This document shows positions 17,063 through 25,424 of a stretch of 64,000 bases of DNA, piece by piece. The stretch is from Polaromonas sp. CF318. Its GTDB lineage: Bacteria; Pseudomonadota; Gammaproteobacteria; Burkholderiales; Burkholderiaceae_C. A model generated the notes under the pieces. That model ran no database searches and was not told the DNA's origin. It worked only from the letters and a program-made list of their open reading frames with translations. The stretch's first letter is position 1. Every line of letters starts with the position of its first letter. The position numbers and the translations under genes were made by a program. The stretch lies in the NCBI RefSeq assembly GCF_000282655.1, contig NZ_AKIV01000056.1:1-64000 (forward strand). The letters are read 5' to 3'.

Positions 17063-18220
17063 ATGCCCGGATTGCTCCCCAACGTTGACCCCGACGGCCT
17101 GCTCGAATTTTCAGTCGTCTACACCGACCGCGCGCTCAACCACATGTCGCGCAGCTTCCAGGGCGTGATGGGCGACATCTCCGCCATCCTCAAAGAGGTC
17201 TACCACGCGCACTCGGTCGCGCTCGTGCCCGGCAGCGGCACCTACGGCATGGAAGCCGTCGCGCGCCAGTTCGCCGCCGGCAAACACGTCATGGTCATCC
17301 GCAACGGCTGGTTCAGCTACCGCTGGACGCAGATCTTCGAGATGGGCAACATCCCCGCCTCCCACACCGTGCTCAAGGCCCGCAAGACGGGCGCCGGCGC
17401 CCAGGCGCCGTGGGTGCCCGCACCGGTGGCCGACGTCGTCGCCGCCATCGCCAAAGAAAAGCCCGCTTTAGTCTTTGCCCCGCACGTTGAAACCGCCTCC
17501 GGCATGATGCTGCCCGACAGCTATATCCAGTCCGTAGCGGCAGCAGTGCATGCCGTCGGCGGGCTGTTTGCGCTCGACTGCATCGCCTCCGGCGCCATGT
17601 GGGTCGACATGAAAGCCACCGGCGTCGACATCCTGATCTCCGCCCCCCAAAAAGGCTGGAGCAGCTCACCCTGCTGCGCCATGGTCATGCTCAGCGAACG
17701 CGCCCGCGCCGCGATCGAAACCACCCAGAGCTCCAGCTTTGCCTGCGACCTGAAGAAGTGGCTGCAGATCATGGAGACCTACGAAAAAGGCGGCCACGCC
17801 TACCATGCGACGCTACCCACAGACGCCCTCACACGCCTGCGCGCGACGATGAGGGAAACCCAGGACTACGGCTTTGCCAAAGTGAAGGGCGAGCAGGAAG
17901 AGCTGGGCCGCAAGGTGCGGCAGCTGTTCGAAAGCCGCGGCCTGCCCAGCGTGGCCGCCGAAGGCTTCAAGGCCCCAGGCGTGGTCGTCAGCTACACCAC
18001 CGACCCCGACATCCAGTCAGGCAAGAAGTTTCTGGCCGAAGGCCTGCAAACCGCCGCCGGCGTGCCGCTGCAGTGCGACGAAGGGCCGGACTTCAAGACC
18101 TTCCGTGTGGGGCTGTTTGGGCTGGAGAAGTGGCACAACGTGGACCGGACGGTGGCTAGCCTGGCGGGGGCTTTGGAGCGGATTGGGGTGGGACCGAAGG
18201 TTGCGGAGGCTCTGGCCTGA
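17063..18220 (+). CDS. Class V aminotransferase (alanine-glyoxylate/serine type)
   Basis: PLP enzyme of 385 residues with fold type I. The cofactor lysine lies in ISAPQKGWSSSPC, the phosphate-binding element in VPGSGTYGMEA, and FALDCIASGAMWVDM carries the Asp that contacts the pyridine ring. The nearest groups are alanine-glyoxylate, serine-glyoxylate and ureidoglycine aminotransferases; substrate is open. An AGGTGA motif precedes the ATG by about 5 bases. It is the last gene with typical base composition before the AT-rich island, and a short hairpin follows its stop. Confidence 0.9.
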   Translation: MPGLLPNVDPDGLLEFSVVYTDRALNHMSRSFQGVMGDISAILKEVYHAHSVALVPGSGTYGMEAVARQFAAGKHVMVIRNGWFSYRWTQIFEMGNIPASHTVLKARKTGAGAQAPWVPAPVADVVAAIAKEKPALVFAPHVETASGMMLPDSYIQSVAAAVHAVGGLFALDCIASGAMWVDMKATGVDILISAPQKGWSSSPCCAMVMLSERARAAIETTQSSSFACDLKKWLQIMETYEKGGHAYHATLPTDALTRLRATMRETQDYGFAKVKGEQEELGRKVRQLFESRGLPSVAAEGFKAPGVVVSYTTDPDIQSGKKFLAEGLQTAAGVPLQCDEGPDFKTFRVGLFGLEKWHNVDRTVASLAGALERIGVGPKVAEALA

Positions 18221-18228
18221 GTTTAAAA

Positions 18229-18246
18229 ATCCTACAAACGTAGGAT
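18229..18246 (+). terminator. Short hairpin after the aminotransferase gene
   Basis: Seven-base perfect stem ATCCTAC/GTAGGAT with a four-base AAAC loop, eight bases after the stop. Only a weak T run follows (ATTT), so termination is uncertain. It marks the edge where base composition drops. Confidence 0.35.
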
Positions 18247-18269
18247 ATTTCCCCGGGAGCCTGCTTGGT

Positions 18270-18443
18270 ATGAGGAAAATTCTGCAATTGAAGGATCTAT
18301 TGACGAAACGTGGAGGACGCACAACCGCGTTCCATGTGATTAAACGCGTGACGGATTTTTACGCGGTTGAACAGGTGAAGATTCGTAAGAGGCTGGGTAA
18401 TTCGCAAAGCGACGAAAAACCCGACTTCGAGATTTTGCTGTGA
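18270..18443 (+). CDS. Short unknown open frame at the island edge
   Basis: A 57-codon frame starting at ATG 18270 (MRKILQLKDLLTKRGG) and ending at 18443. It is basic, has no recognisable motif, and no clear ribosome site. It could be a remnant or simply a chance frame in the transition to the AT-rich island. The 214 bases from 18444 to 18657 hold nothing I recognise except GGAGGGG just before the ATG of the ATPase gene. Confidence 0.2.
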   Translation: MRKILQLKDLLTKRGGRTTAFHVIKRVTDFYAVEQVKIRKRLGNSQSDEKPDFEILL

Positions 18444-18657
18444 ATCGATTTCGCGGGTTCTGCGGGCGCACCGCATGCACATCTCAGGGCAAGAAGAGGC
18501 TTGGGAGGAAGTCTAACCAGCGCTTAAGCAGCCAAAGCGAGCGTGAACTCCAATCGCCATGGAAATATTCACGACGGAATTAGGGGTAAAACCCTCGTGT
18601 TTTCCCCAGTGACACTCGTTACATTCGGCGAAAAGTTGTCGTTAAATCGGAGGGGAT

Positions 18658-20110
18658 ATGGCTACCAAGTTACATAGTAACTATGAAATTCGCTGGAAAA
18701 ACTTCCGTAGATTTGAAGACACCGGGTGGGTAGAGTTAAAACCGCTGACCATACTGCTGGGTTCAAACAATGCAGGAAAGAGCAGCATTATTTCGCCGCT
18801 CCTGCTTCTTTCTCAGACGCTTGAGTCTAAGGATAGCGAAGTACCGTTATTGCCATTTGGTCCCCTGATTGACTTGGGTACGTACAAGGACTTTGTTCAT
18901 ACGCATGACGTCAATAGGGAGTTATTTTTCGGGATGCGGTTTCATTCACATTCGACATCTTCCAAAATCAAAAAAGTAGGCACCTATCCTCCGGGTGGTA
19001 TTGAGCTTACTTTTTCCGCTGGTTCAACGCCTGAGCGAATGAGCTTAAAGCGATTTGAAGTTACGGACATTTTCAAGCTCATACTTTTCACGTGTGGCAA
19101 GCAAGACAGGTTTTTCTCTTGAAGGCGCAATGTCTCTGGGAAAAATGACTGCCGAAGAAAGGAAGGCCCTAGCTGGGGCGGCACCAGAAAATTTTTTATT
19201 TTCGCCTAACGACGTATTTTTCGAGCTAGATAAGAAGTCCTTAGACAAGAAGTCTTCCAAAGGCGAGGAGTTAAAGTCGGCTCCATTCTCCTCTGAACTC
19301 TCTCACTATCTCCGGGCGATTGGATTTACCCATGCCAATGTTCGAGCTCTATTCAGCCAGCTAAGTTACGTTGGACCTCTTCGGGCGAAGCTCAAACGTT
19401 TCTATCGGGTGTCTCCCGAACTCCCTGACACGGTGGGTTCTCAGGGGGAGCATGCTGCAAATTTATTCCGTCGAGGAACTGCAAAACTTCGAGCCGATGT
19501 TGATGTGTGGGTAAAGCGATTTGATTTCGGTCAATCGCTACAGTCAATAGACCTTACCGACGATCTCTTTCAATTGCAATTCATAACAGGTGGGCAAAAG
19601 ACCAATGTAGCGGATGCAGGGTTTGGCGCTTCGCAGGTGTTGCCACTTATTGTTCAAGCTGCGGCGGCACCTCATGACAGTTTGACGTTAGCGGAGCAAC
19701 CGGAAATTCACCTAAATCCTAGGCTGCAATGCGTGTTGGCCGATTTGTTTGTTGAGATGGCAACTTCAGGCCACCGAGTGATTGTGGAGACGCATAGCGA
19801 GCACCTTATCGTAAGACTGCGGCGCTTGGTCGCTGAAGGGAAGATTTCAGCTCAAGACGTAGCTCTCTATTTCGTCGAAAAGAACGAGGGCGTCTCAATT
19901 ATTCGATCAATTGCAATTGGAGATGACGGTTCAATCCAGCGCGATGCTTGGCCTCACGGATTCTTTGATGATGGACTTCGAGAGGCTCTAGCATTGGCTT
20001 CTGCGCAAGCGAAAGCAAAGAAAGCTCCCATTCTCAAAAAAACAGAGACTAAAAAAACTCCAGCTAAAAGCGGGCCAGCAAGAAAGCGAGGTACACATGC
20101 CGCTTCCTGA
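18658..20110 (+). pseudogene. AAA/ABC-type ATPase with DUF3696-like end, frameshifted
   Basis: Two overlapping frames together form one ATPase of about 480 residues. Frame 1 (18658-19122) has the N-terminal RWKNFRRFEDTGWVELKPLT and Walker A GSNNAGKSS. Frame 2 (open from about 19055 to 20110) has YVGPLRAKLKRFY, the signature-like FGASQVLPLIVQAA, Walker B AEQPEIHLNPRLQ, the switch ETHSEHLI and a C terminus WPHGFFDDGLREAL as in DUF3696 proteins. Neither half can bind and hydrolyse ATP alone. Dropping one T from TTTT at 19070-19073 would join the frames smoothly. GGAGGGG precedes the first ATG. Base composition is much more AT-rich than its neighbours, a sign of transfer. The PIN-like gene overlaps its end by 14 bases. 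It could be a true decay or a read error. Confidence 0.85.
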
Positions 20111-20573
20111 CCTGACAATCGATACGAATGTGTTTCTTCACTCTTGCAATAACATTGAACTTAGGCATGGAGATTCATTGAATTTGGTACAACACCTGCT
20201 TAGTTGCACTACAAATCTTGCTATTGATGAGGGGTTCTCTCTCGATTCAGCACTCAATAAGAGTCTTATTGGATCTGAGTATCTAAACAAGATTGTTCCC
20301 GGAAGCTTGCCGAGCGCCTTGCTCACGTCGCTAGCATTGGGTGGTCGTATCTCAATGTTTAAAACCAAACTAACGCCACAACTTTCTAAAAAACTAAATC
20401 AGATGGTTGCGAAACCGCGTGATCGGACCTTTATAAAAGTTTCAGCGAACTCTGTAGGAAGAACTCTCGTATCTCACGATTTTGAGGACTTCTCACCGGC
20501 CAAGCGGCGCGATTTAAGTGATTCTTTCGGAATTACTGTTCTTGAGGCCGGCCCTTGCTTGGGGATGCTTTAG
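20097..20573 (+). CDS. PIN-domain-like nuclease, partner of the ATPase
   Basis: A 158-residue protein with PIN-domain marks: Asp9 in LTIDTNVFLHS at the start, an acidic pair in NLAIDEGFS, and a C-terminal DRTFIKVSANSVGRTLVSHDF in which the spaced Asp residues and the LVSHDFEDF strand match the third and fourth acidic positions of PIN nucleases. PIN proteins are metal-dependent RNases. The start overlaps the ATPase gene by 14 bases, so they are translated together. Unlike a VapC toxin, no small antitoxin gene is next to it; the ATPase is the partner. A role in phage defence is inferred from this pairing and the AT-rich island, not shown. Confidence 0.75.
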   Translation: MPLPDLTIDTNVFLHSCNNIELRHGDSLNLVQHLLSCTTNLAIDEGFSLDSALNKSLIGSEYLNKIVPGSLPSALLTSLALGGRISMFKTKLTPQLSKKLNQMVAKPRDRTFIKVSANSVGRTLVSHDFEDFSPAKRRDLSDSFGITVLEAGPCLGML

Positions 20574-20676
20574 ATGAGAGTGCAAAGCTCTTCCTGCCAG
20601 CACTTTGTAGTCAAAGATTAGCCTTGGCACCTTATCAATCTAACTGAATTGAAGGCGCTGATAGGTATGGCGGAAG

Positions 20677-21609
20677 TCAGATATTTTTTCCATAGATCTC
20701 GTTCATTCCGGCAGTGGTGGAATTCCATTTGCCGACAATGAGCTTGGAAGAGCTTGCGTCAAGCAGCTCTTGTGCAGACACGAACAGTGCCGCATAAATA
20801 GTGGCGAAGTGTGCCATGCAGAGGTTGGCTACCCCCATCATGCTTTTTGCCATGCTTGACTGAGCTTCGACATCCGCTTGAGCGATTTGAAGAGTTGCTG
20901 CGTAGGATGTATGAGAGTAATCACATAGGTAGCTATAAACGGCCCTGAAGTAACCTGCGCTTAAACCGACCTCGACAGCCAATTCTCCCCAGGGTTTTCC
21001 GAGCTTCCAATCGCTTCGTCCAGTGATTGCTTTTTGCTGCCCGTTGGATAGAGCTTTGAACGCGGGGTGTGCTTTTATATCGGTGAGCAATCTCTCGGCG
21101 TCGGGGCCTTCGCGGGCTTGAACGGCGCGGGCTTCTTTCGTGATGGCTTGGCGCTCGAGGCGGTCGCGCAATCCGGCGTAGCGCCAAACGGAGTGCCTGA
21201 ATTTCGCGATCTCTGAACTTTCGCCGCCGAAGATCCAGGCAAACACAATAAAATTTTCGACGACGGCGCGGACAAGAATAATCACGGAGCCATGATCGAT
21301 AAAACGATGTTCCTGTCCCCCTGCAAACAACGCCGACCCCATTCTTAGTGATCGGATCGTTGATAAGTGATAGATCAGTTTTTTTGCTAGCGCTTGCCTG
21401 TCATTGGTCCACCCCTGCCCCGGCTCGATAGGTTGTCCACGTTGCGCCTCGACCATTTCAACGCACACATCCAAGAGTGCTTCATAGTCGGCATCGTTGT
21501 CGTGATGTTGATGATTAGTCTGCATGAAACGAGTATCGCCTGTTAAGGGGGTCGGCATCGTGCGCATGGTCGATGCTCTGTCATCGAGCAGCGATTTCGC
21601 ACTAGGCAT
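20677..21609 (-). CDS. Unknown mostly helical protein (DUF5677-like)
   Basis: A protein of up to 310 residues, convergent with the PIN-like gene. It is rich in predicted helices, with conserved-looking stretches VRAVVENFIVFAWIFGG and SYLCDYSHTSYAATLQ that recall DUF5677-type proteins; the likeness is loose. No signal peptide; one hydrophobic stretch (about 252-268) is too weak for a sure membrane helix. The start is unclear: Met29 (at 21525) gives a more natural N terminus. Base composition is intermediate to low, so it probably came with the island. I do not know its function. Confidence 0.7.
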   Translation of the reverse strand: MPSAKSLLDDRASTMRTMPTPLTGDTRFMQTNHQHHDNDADYEALLDVCVEMVEAQRGQPIEPGQGWTNDRQALAKKLIYHLSTIRSLRMGSALFAGGQEHRFIDHGSVIILVRAVVENFIVFAWIFGGESSEIAKFRHSVWRYAGLRDRLERQAITKEARAVQAREGPDAERLLTDIKAHPAFKALSNGQQKAITGRSDWKLGKPWGELAVEVGLSAGYFRAVYSYLCDYSHTSYAATLQIAQADVEAQSSMAKSMMGVANLCMAHFATIYAALFVSAQELLDASSSKLIVGKWNSTTAGMNEIYGKNI

Positions 21610-21628
21610 GCATAAAGGGCGAAGTTCC

Positions 21629-21845
21629 TCAGCAAAAAGGACATTTGCTTCCGTGCGCGGATACGCGAAATCCTGGCGGTGAATTTCCTATCCACTCCCG
21701 AAACGCCCGAATAAAACTCTTCTCATTCCGGAACCCCGAAGCCTCAGCCACCTGCTTGATCGGTTTCGACGTCCGCAGCAACAAGTCCCCGGCCTTCTCA
21801 AACCGCCCCTCATCCTTGAGCTGCTGCAGGAACCCCTGCGGGTAA
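21629..21845 (-). pseudogene. Broken copy of the 3' end of an AraC-family gene
   Basis: About 70 codons on the minus strand repeat the DNA-binding C terminus of the full AraC gene at 22595-23629. Shared residues include LLRTSKPIKQVAEASGFRNE and SFIRAFREW (SFTRAFREW in the full gene). At base level long exact runs are shared, for example 42 bases from GCCACCTGCTTG to AACAAGTCC. The copy lacks the sensor domain and first helix and ends in unrelated residues. The glutathione S-transferase gene lies between the two copies. Confidence 0.85.
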
Positions 21846-21861
21846 TTTCCCCCTCTTCCTG

Positions 21862-22542
21862 TCACTGGCCCGGCCGCATGTCCGGCGCCGGCGTGGTGGG
21901 GATGCCCTGGTCCAACGCGGCCTGGTGCTGTGCTTGCAGGGCGCGCTGGAATGCCGGGCGTTGCTCCAGCCGCTGGTGGTAACGGCGCACGGCATCGGGA
22001 AATTGTGTGGCCAGGCCCAGGTGCTTGGCGAGCATGAGGGCGTAATGCACCGACACATCGGCCGCGGTGAAGCGGCCGGCGCAGAGAAATTCCTGTTGTT
22101 GTGGCTGCAGGGCGGCGTCCATGGCTTTCAGCCGGGCGAGGAACCAGCGGCTGTAGTCTTCCGCGACCTGGGGCTGTTTGCGCGCCTCGGGTTCGAAGTG
22201 GGTGTAGCGCAGCACCAGGGTTTGCGGAAAGGTCAGCGTGGCTTCGCCCATGTGCAGCCAGTTCAGGTAAGCGCCATGGGCCGGGTCCGCCAGCGGCACA
22301 TCCAGCTGGCCGGGGCTGTGCCGTGCCGCAAGGTACTGGCATATCGCCGCGGATTCGGTCATGCGGGTGTCGCCGTCCACCAGCAGCGGCACGGTGCCCA
22401 GGGGGTTGTCCGCCAGGAATTCGCGGGCCAGCGCACGCGGCGGAAAAGGCAGCATGCGCAGCGTGTAGGGCAAGCCCAGCTCTTCGAGCATCCACAAGGG
22501 GCGGAACGAGCGGGCGCTGACGCAGTGGTGAAGGGTGATCAT
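21862..22542 (-). CDS. Glutathione S-transferase family protein
   Basis: A 226-residue two-domain GST: N-terminal thioredoxin-like domain with a Ser in ITLHHCVSARSFRPLW, the cis-Pro element NPLGTVPLLVD and the glutathione-contact MTESAAICQYLA, followed by a helical C-terminal domain (about 88-205, GRFTAADVSVHYALML). It probably conjugates or uses glutathione in the cytosol; the substrate is unknown. It is in the same direction as the AraC gene behind it, with 50 bases between, and is bounded downstream by the truncated AraC copy. Confidence 0.92.
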   Translation of the reverse strand: MITLHHCVSARSFRPLWMLEELGLPYTLRMLPFPPRALAREFLADNPLGTVPLLVDGDTRMTESAAICQYLAARHSPGQLDVPLADPAHGAYLNWLHMGEATLTFPQTLVLRYTHFEPEARKQPQVAEDYSRWFLARLKAMDAALQPQQQEFLCAGRFTAADVSVHYALMLAKHLGLATQFPDAVRRYHQRLEQRPAFQRALQAQHQAALDQGIPTTPAPDMRPGQ

Positions 22543-22594
22543 GCGCAGAGTCTAGGGGGGCGCGCGTCACAAGTCCTGCCACGAAAGGGGCAAA

Positions 22595-23629
22595 TCAGGC
22601 CAGTGGCTGGTTTCCCTGTCGAAACTCCGCGGGTGACTGGCCGCTCCATTCCCGGAACGCCCTCGTAAAACTCTTCTCATTCCGGAACCCCGAAGCCTCG
22701 GCCACCTGCTTGATCGGTTTCGACGTCCGCAGCAACAAGTCCTTGGCTTTCTCAAAGCGCACCTCATCCTTGAGCTGTTGCAGCGAAGCTCCTTCCTCCT
22801 GAAGCTGGCGGTGCAGGGAGCGCGGCGACATGTTCAGGGCCGCCGCCAAAGTCTCGGCGTTATGGGACAGCACTGCAGGATTCGCCAGTGCCTGCCGCAC
22901 CTGCTCCACCAGCAAACGATCGCGCCGGTACTGCAACACCGTCAAGGGTAAAGCCCGCTGCAGCATCTGCTGCAAGGCCTTTTCATCACGGCGCAGCGGC
23001 AAAGCCAGGTAACGCGCATCAAAGCGGATCTCGGCCTGCGCGGCCTTGAACTGCAGGCCCGGGCCGGGGAACATCAACGTGTAGGCCTCCGCATGGGCCG
23101 GCGCTTCGAAGGGGAAGCGGGCGCCTTGCAGGGGAATGCGCGAATCCACATACCAGCAGGCCAGGCCGTGGATATTGCGCAGCACGTGGACGATGCCAAA
23201 CTCGCCAACCCGGCCGGGCGTTTTCTCTTCCACCGTGATCGCGGCCGTATCGCCGCTGGTCGTTAAACGCAGCGTGATGTCGTCGGCAATCAGCGCATGG
23301 TGTCGGCACCAGCGTTTGAGGGCGATGCCCAGATTGGGCGAGCTGATCGATGCGCGGGCCAGCATGCCGTAGCTGCCCCAGGGCAGTTTGCGGCTGAAGG
23401 CGCCCAGGCCTTCGTCACCCAGTTCCTGCATGGCGGCGCCTGAGAGGACTTCCATCTGGCGGGCCGTGATGTGGGCATTGGCCTGTTTGAGCTGGTTTGG
23501 CGTGATCTGTGCCAGTTTTAACGCCTGGTCGGGGCTTTGGCCGTAGCGCTTGTAGGCGGCCGTGATGCTTCTGGCAAAGGCCATGGGCGTGGCGGCGACG
23601 GGCGGGTTGGCGGGGCTGCGGGCGGGCAT
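22595..23629 (-). CDS. AraC-family regulator (OruR/ArgR-like sensor domain)
   Basis: A 344-residue regulator with an N-terminal sensor domain of the Arabinose_bd/OruR type (about 20-215) and a C-terminal double HTH (about 235-335: ETLAAALNMSPRSLHRQLQE, then IKQVAEASGFRNEKSFTRAF). Met16 (at 23584) is an alternative start that matches the usual family N terminus, MAFARSITAAYKRYG. It is divergent to liuB with 147 bases between, so it may control the carboxylase unit, separate from LiuR which flanks the liuA unit. No clear operator is visible in the gap. Confidence 0.92.
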   Translation of the reverse strand: MPARSPANPPVAATPMAFARSITAAYKRYGQSPDQALKLAQITPNQLKQANAHITARQMEVLSGAAMQELGDEGLGAFSRKLPWGSYGMLARASISSPNLGIALKRWCRHHALIADDITLRLTTSGDTAAITVEEKTPGRVGEFGIVHVLRNIHGLACWYVDSRIPLQGARFPFEAPAHAEAYTLMFPGPGLQFKAAQAEIRFDARYLALPLRRDEKALQQMLQRALPLTVLQYRRDRLLVEQVRQALANPAVLSHNAETLAAALNMSPRSLHRQLQEEGASLQQLKDEVRFEKAKDLLLRTSKPIKQVAEASGFRNEKSFTRAFREWSGQSPAEFRQGNQPLA

Positions 23630-23776
23630 GCGGCCATTCTCGGTGCCGTTGGCAGGATTTGCAACCTTGTTGGCGGCCTGCAGGGCGCGGGTTTTCGCTA
23701 AGCTGGCTGTTTGGCGCTAAGGTAGGGCTGGTACGCCCTCCGGCGTCCGTTCAGCGCCCCCATCAGGAAAAAATCC

Positions 23777-25399
23777 ATGTCCGCTCTTGAGACCCAGCTC
23801 AATGCCCGTTCCGCCGACTTCCAGGCCAATGCCGCCGCCATGCGCGCGCTGGTCGATGACCTGACGGCCAAGGTCGCCAAGGCCGCCCAGGGTGGCGGCG
23901 ATGTGGCCCGTGCGCGGCACACCTCACGCGGCAAGCTGCTGCCGCGCGACCGGGTGCAGATGCTGCTGGACCCGGGCACGCCTTTCCTGGAGCTTTCGCC
24001 GCTGGCCGCGTATGCGATGTACCCGGACCGCGACGGCACCGACAGCGCGCCCTGCGCGGGTGTGATCGCCGGCATAGGCCGCATCAGCGGCGTGGACTGC
24101 ATGATTGTGTGCAACGACGCGACGGTGAAGGGCGGCACCTATTACCCGATGACGGTCAAAAAGCATTTGCGCGCGCAGGAGATCGCGCAGCAGAACAACC
24201 TGCCTTGCGTTTACCTGGTCGATTCGGGCGGCGCCAATTTGCCCAACCAGGACGAGGTGTTTCCCGACCGCGACCATTTCGGCCGCATCTTTTTTAACCA
24301 GGCCAATATGAGCGCCCAGGGCATTGCGCAGATCGCGGTGGTCATGGGCAGCTGCACGGCCGGCGGCGCCTATGTGCCGGCCATGAGCGACGAGACCATC
24401 ATCGTCAAGAACCAGGGCACCATCTTCCTGGGCGGCCCGCCGCTGGTGAAGGCGGCGATTGGCGAAATCGTCAGCGCCGAAGACCTGGGCGGCGGCGACG
24501 TGCACACGCGGCTGTCGGGCGTGGCCGACCACCTGGCGCAGAACGACCCGCATGCGCTGGCCCTGGCGCGCCGCGCCGTGGCCAACCTGAACCGGCAAAA
24601 GCAGCCCGGGCAGGTGCTGCGCACGCCGGTGCCGCCGCTGTACCCGGCGGAAGAACTGTATGGCGTGATTCCGACCGATACACGCAAGCCTTATGACGTG
24701 CGCGAAATCATCGCGCGCATTGTGGACGGCAGCGAGTTTGCCGAGTTCAAGGCGCGTTACGGCGCCACCCTGGTCTGCGGTTTTGCGCATGTCGAGGGCA
24801 TGCCGGTGGGCATCATCGCCAACAACGGCATTCTGTTCAGCGAATCGGCGCAAAAGGGCGCGCACTTCATCGAGCTGTGCTGCCAGCGCAAGATCCCGCT
24901 GGTGTTTTTGCAGAACATCACGGGTTTTATGGTCGGCAAGAAGTATGAGGCCGAGGGCATTGCGCGCCACGGCGCCAAGATGGTGATGGCGGTGGCCACG
25001 GCCCAGGTGCCCAAGTTCACCATCATCATTGGCGGCAGCTACGGCGCGGGCAACTACGGCATGTGCGGTCGGGCCTATTCGCCGCGCTTTTTGTGGATGT
25101 GGCCGAATGCGCGCATCTGCGTGATGGGCGGCGAGCAGGCGGCCGGCGTGCTGGCCACTGTGAAGCGCGACGCGATCGAGGCCAAGGGCGGCAGCTGGAG
25201 CGCCGAGGAAGAGGCCGCCTTCAAGCAGCCGGTGCTGGACCAGTTCGGTCACCAGTCGCATCCCTACTATTCAAGCGCGCGGCTGTGGGACGACGGCGTG
25301 ATAGACCCGGCCGACACGCGGCGTGTGCTGGCGCTGGGCCTCTCGGCCACGCTGAACCAGCCGATTCCCGAGACCAAATTCGGCGTGTTCCGCATGTAA
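23777..25399 (+). CDS. liuB: Methylcrotonyl-CoA carboxylase, carboxyltransferase subunit
   Basis: Beta subunit (540 residues) of the biotin enzyme that carboxylates 3-methylcrotonyl-CoA to 3-methylglutaconyl-CoA in leucine degradation. It has the two crotonase-like halves of acyl-CoA carboxyltransferases: the acyl-CoA site with [19 protein letters not shown] and [16 protein letters not shown], and the carboxybiotin half with [17 protein letters not shown] and [16 protein letters not shown]. These are typical of MCC-beta rather than PccB. It starts the second catabolic block, divergent to an AraC regulator. The biotin subunit liuD is 2.8 kb further on. Confidence 0.95.
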   Translation: MSALETQLNARSADFQANAAAMRALVDDLTAKVAKAAQGGGDVARARHTSRGKLLPRDRVQMLLDPGTPFLELSPLAAYAMYPDRDGTDSAPCAGVIAGIGRISGVDCMIVCNDATVKGGTYYPMTVKKHLRAQEIAQQNNLPCVYLVDSGGANLPNQDEVFPDRDHFGRIFFNQANMSAQGIAQIAVVMGSCTAGGAYVPAMSDETIIVKNQGTIFLGGPPLVKAAIGEIVSAEDLGGGDVHTRLSGVADHLAQNDPHALALARRAVANLNRQKQPGQVLRTPVPPLYPAEELYGVIPTDTRKPYDVREIIARIVDGSEFAEFKARYGATLVCGFAHVEGMPVGIIANNGILFSESAQKGAHFIELCCQRKIPLVFLQNITGFMVGKKYEAEGIARHGAKMVMAVATAQVPKFTIIIGGSYGAGNYGMCGRAYSPRFLWMWPNARICVMGGEQAAGVLATVKRDAIEAKGGSWSAEEEAAFKQPVLDQFGHQSHPYYSSARLWDDGVIDPADTRRVLALGLSATLNQPIPETKFGVFRM

Positions 25400-25424
25400 A
25401 TCCGGGTAAGCCACCAAACCGGCC

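Noticed and set aside
19055..19122. Programmed ribosomal frameshift in the island ATPase
   Set aside because: Only a TTTT run is present; there is no classic slippery heptamer and I saw no clear stimulating stem. A plain indel is simpler.
20097..20573. VapBC-type toxin-antitoxin pair for the PIN-like gene
   Set aside because: No small antitoxin gene lies upstream; the overlapping gene is a large ATPase.
18221..21640. Insertion sequence, integrase or tRNA attachment site at the AT-rich island
   Set aside because: No transposase or integrase motif, no tRNA and no matching direct repeats were visible at the two ends.
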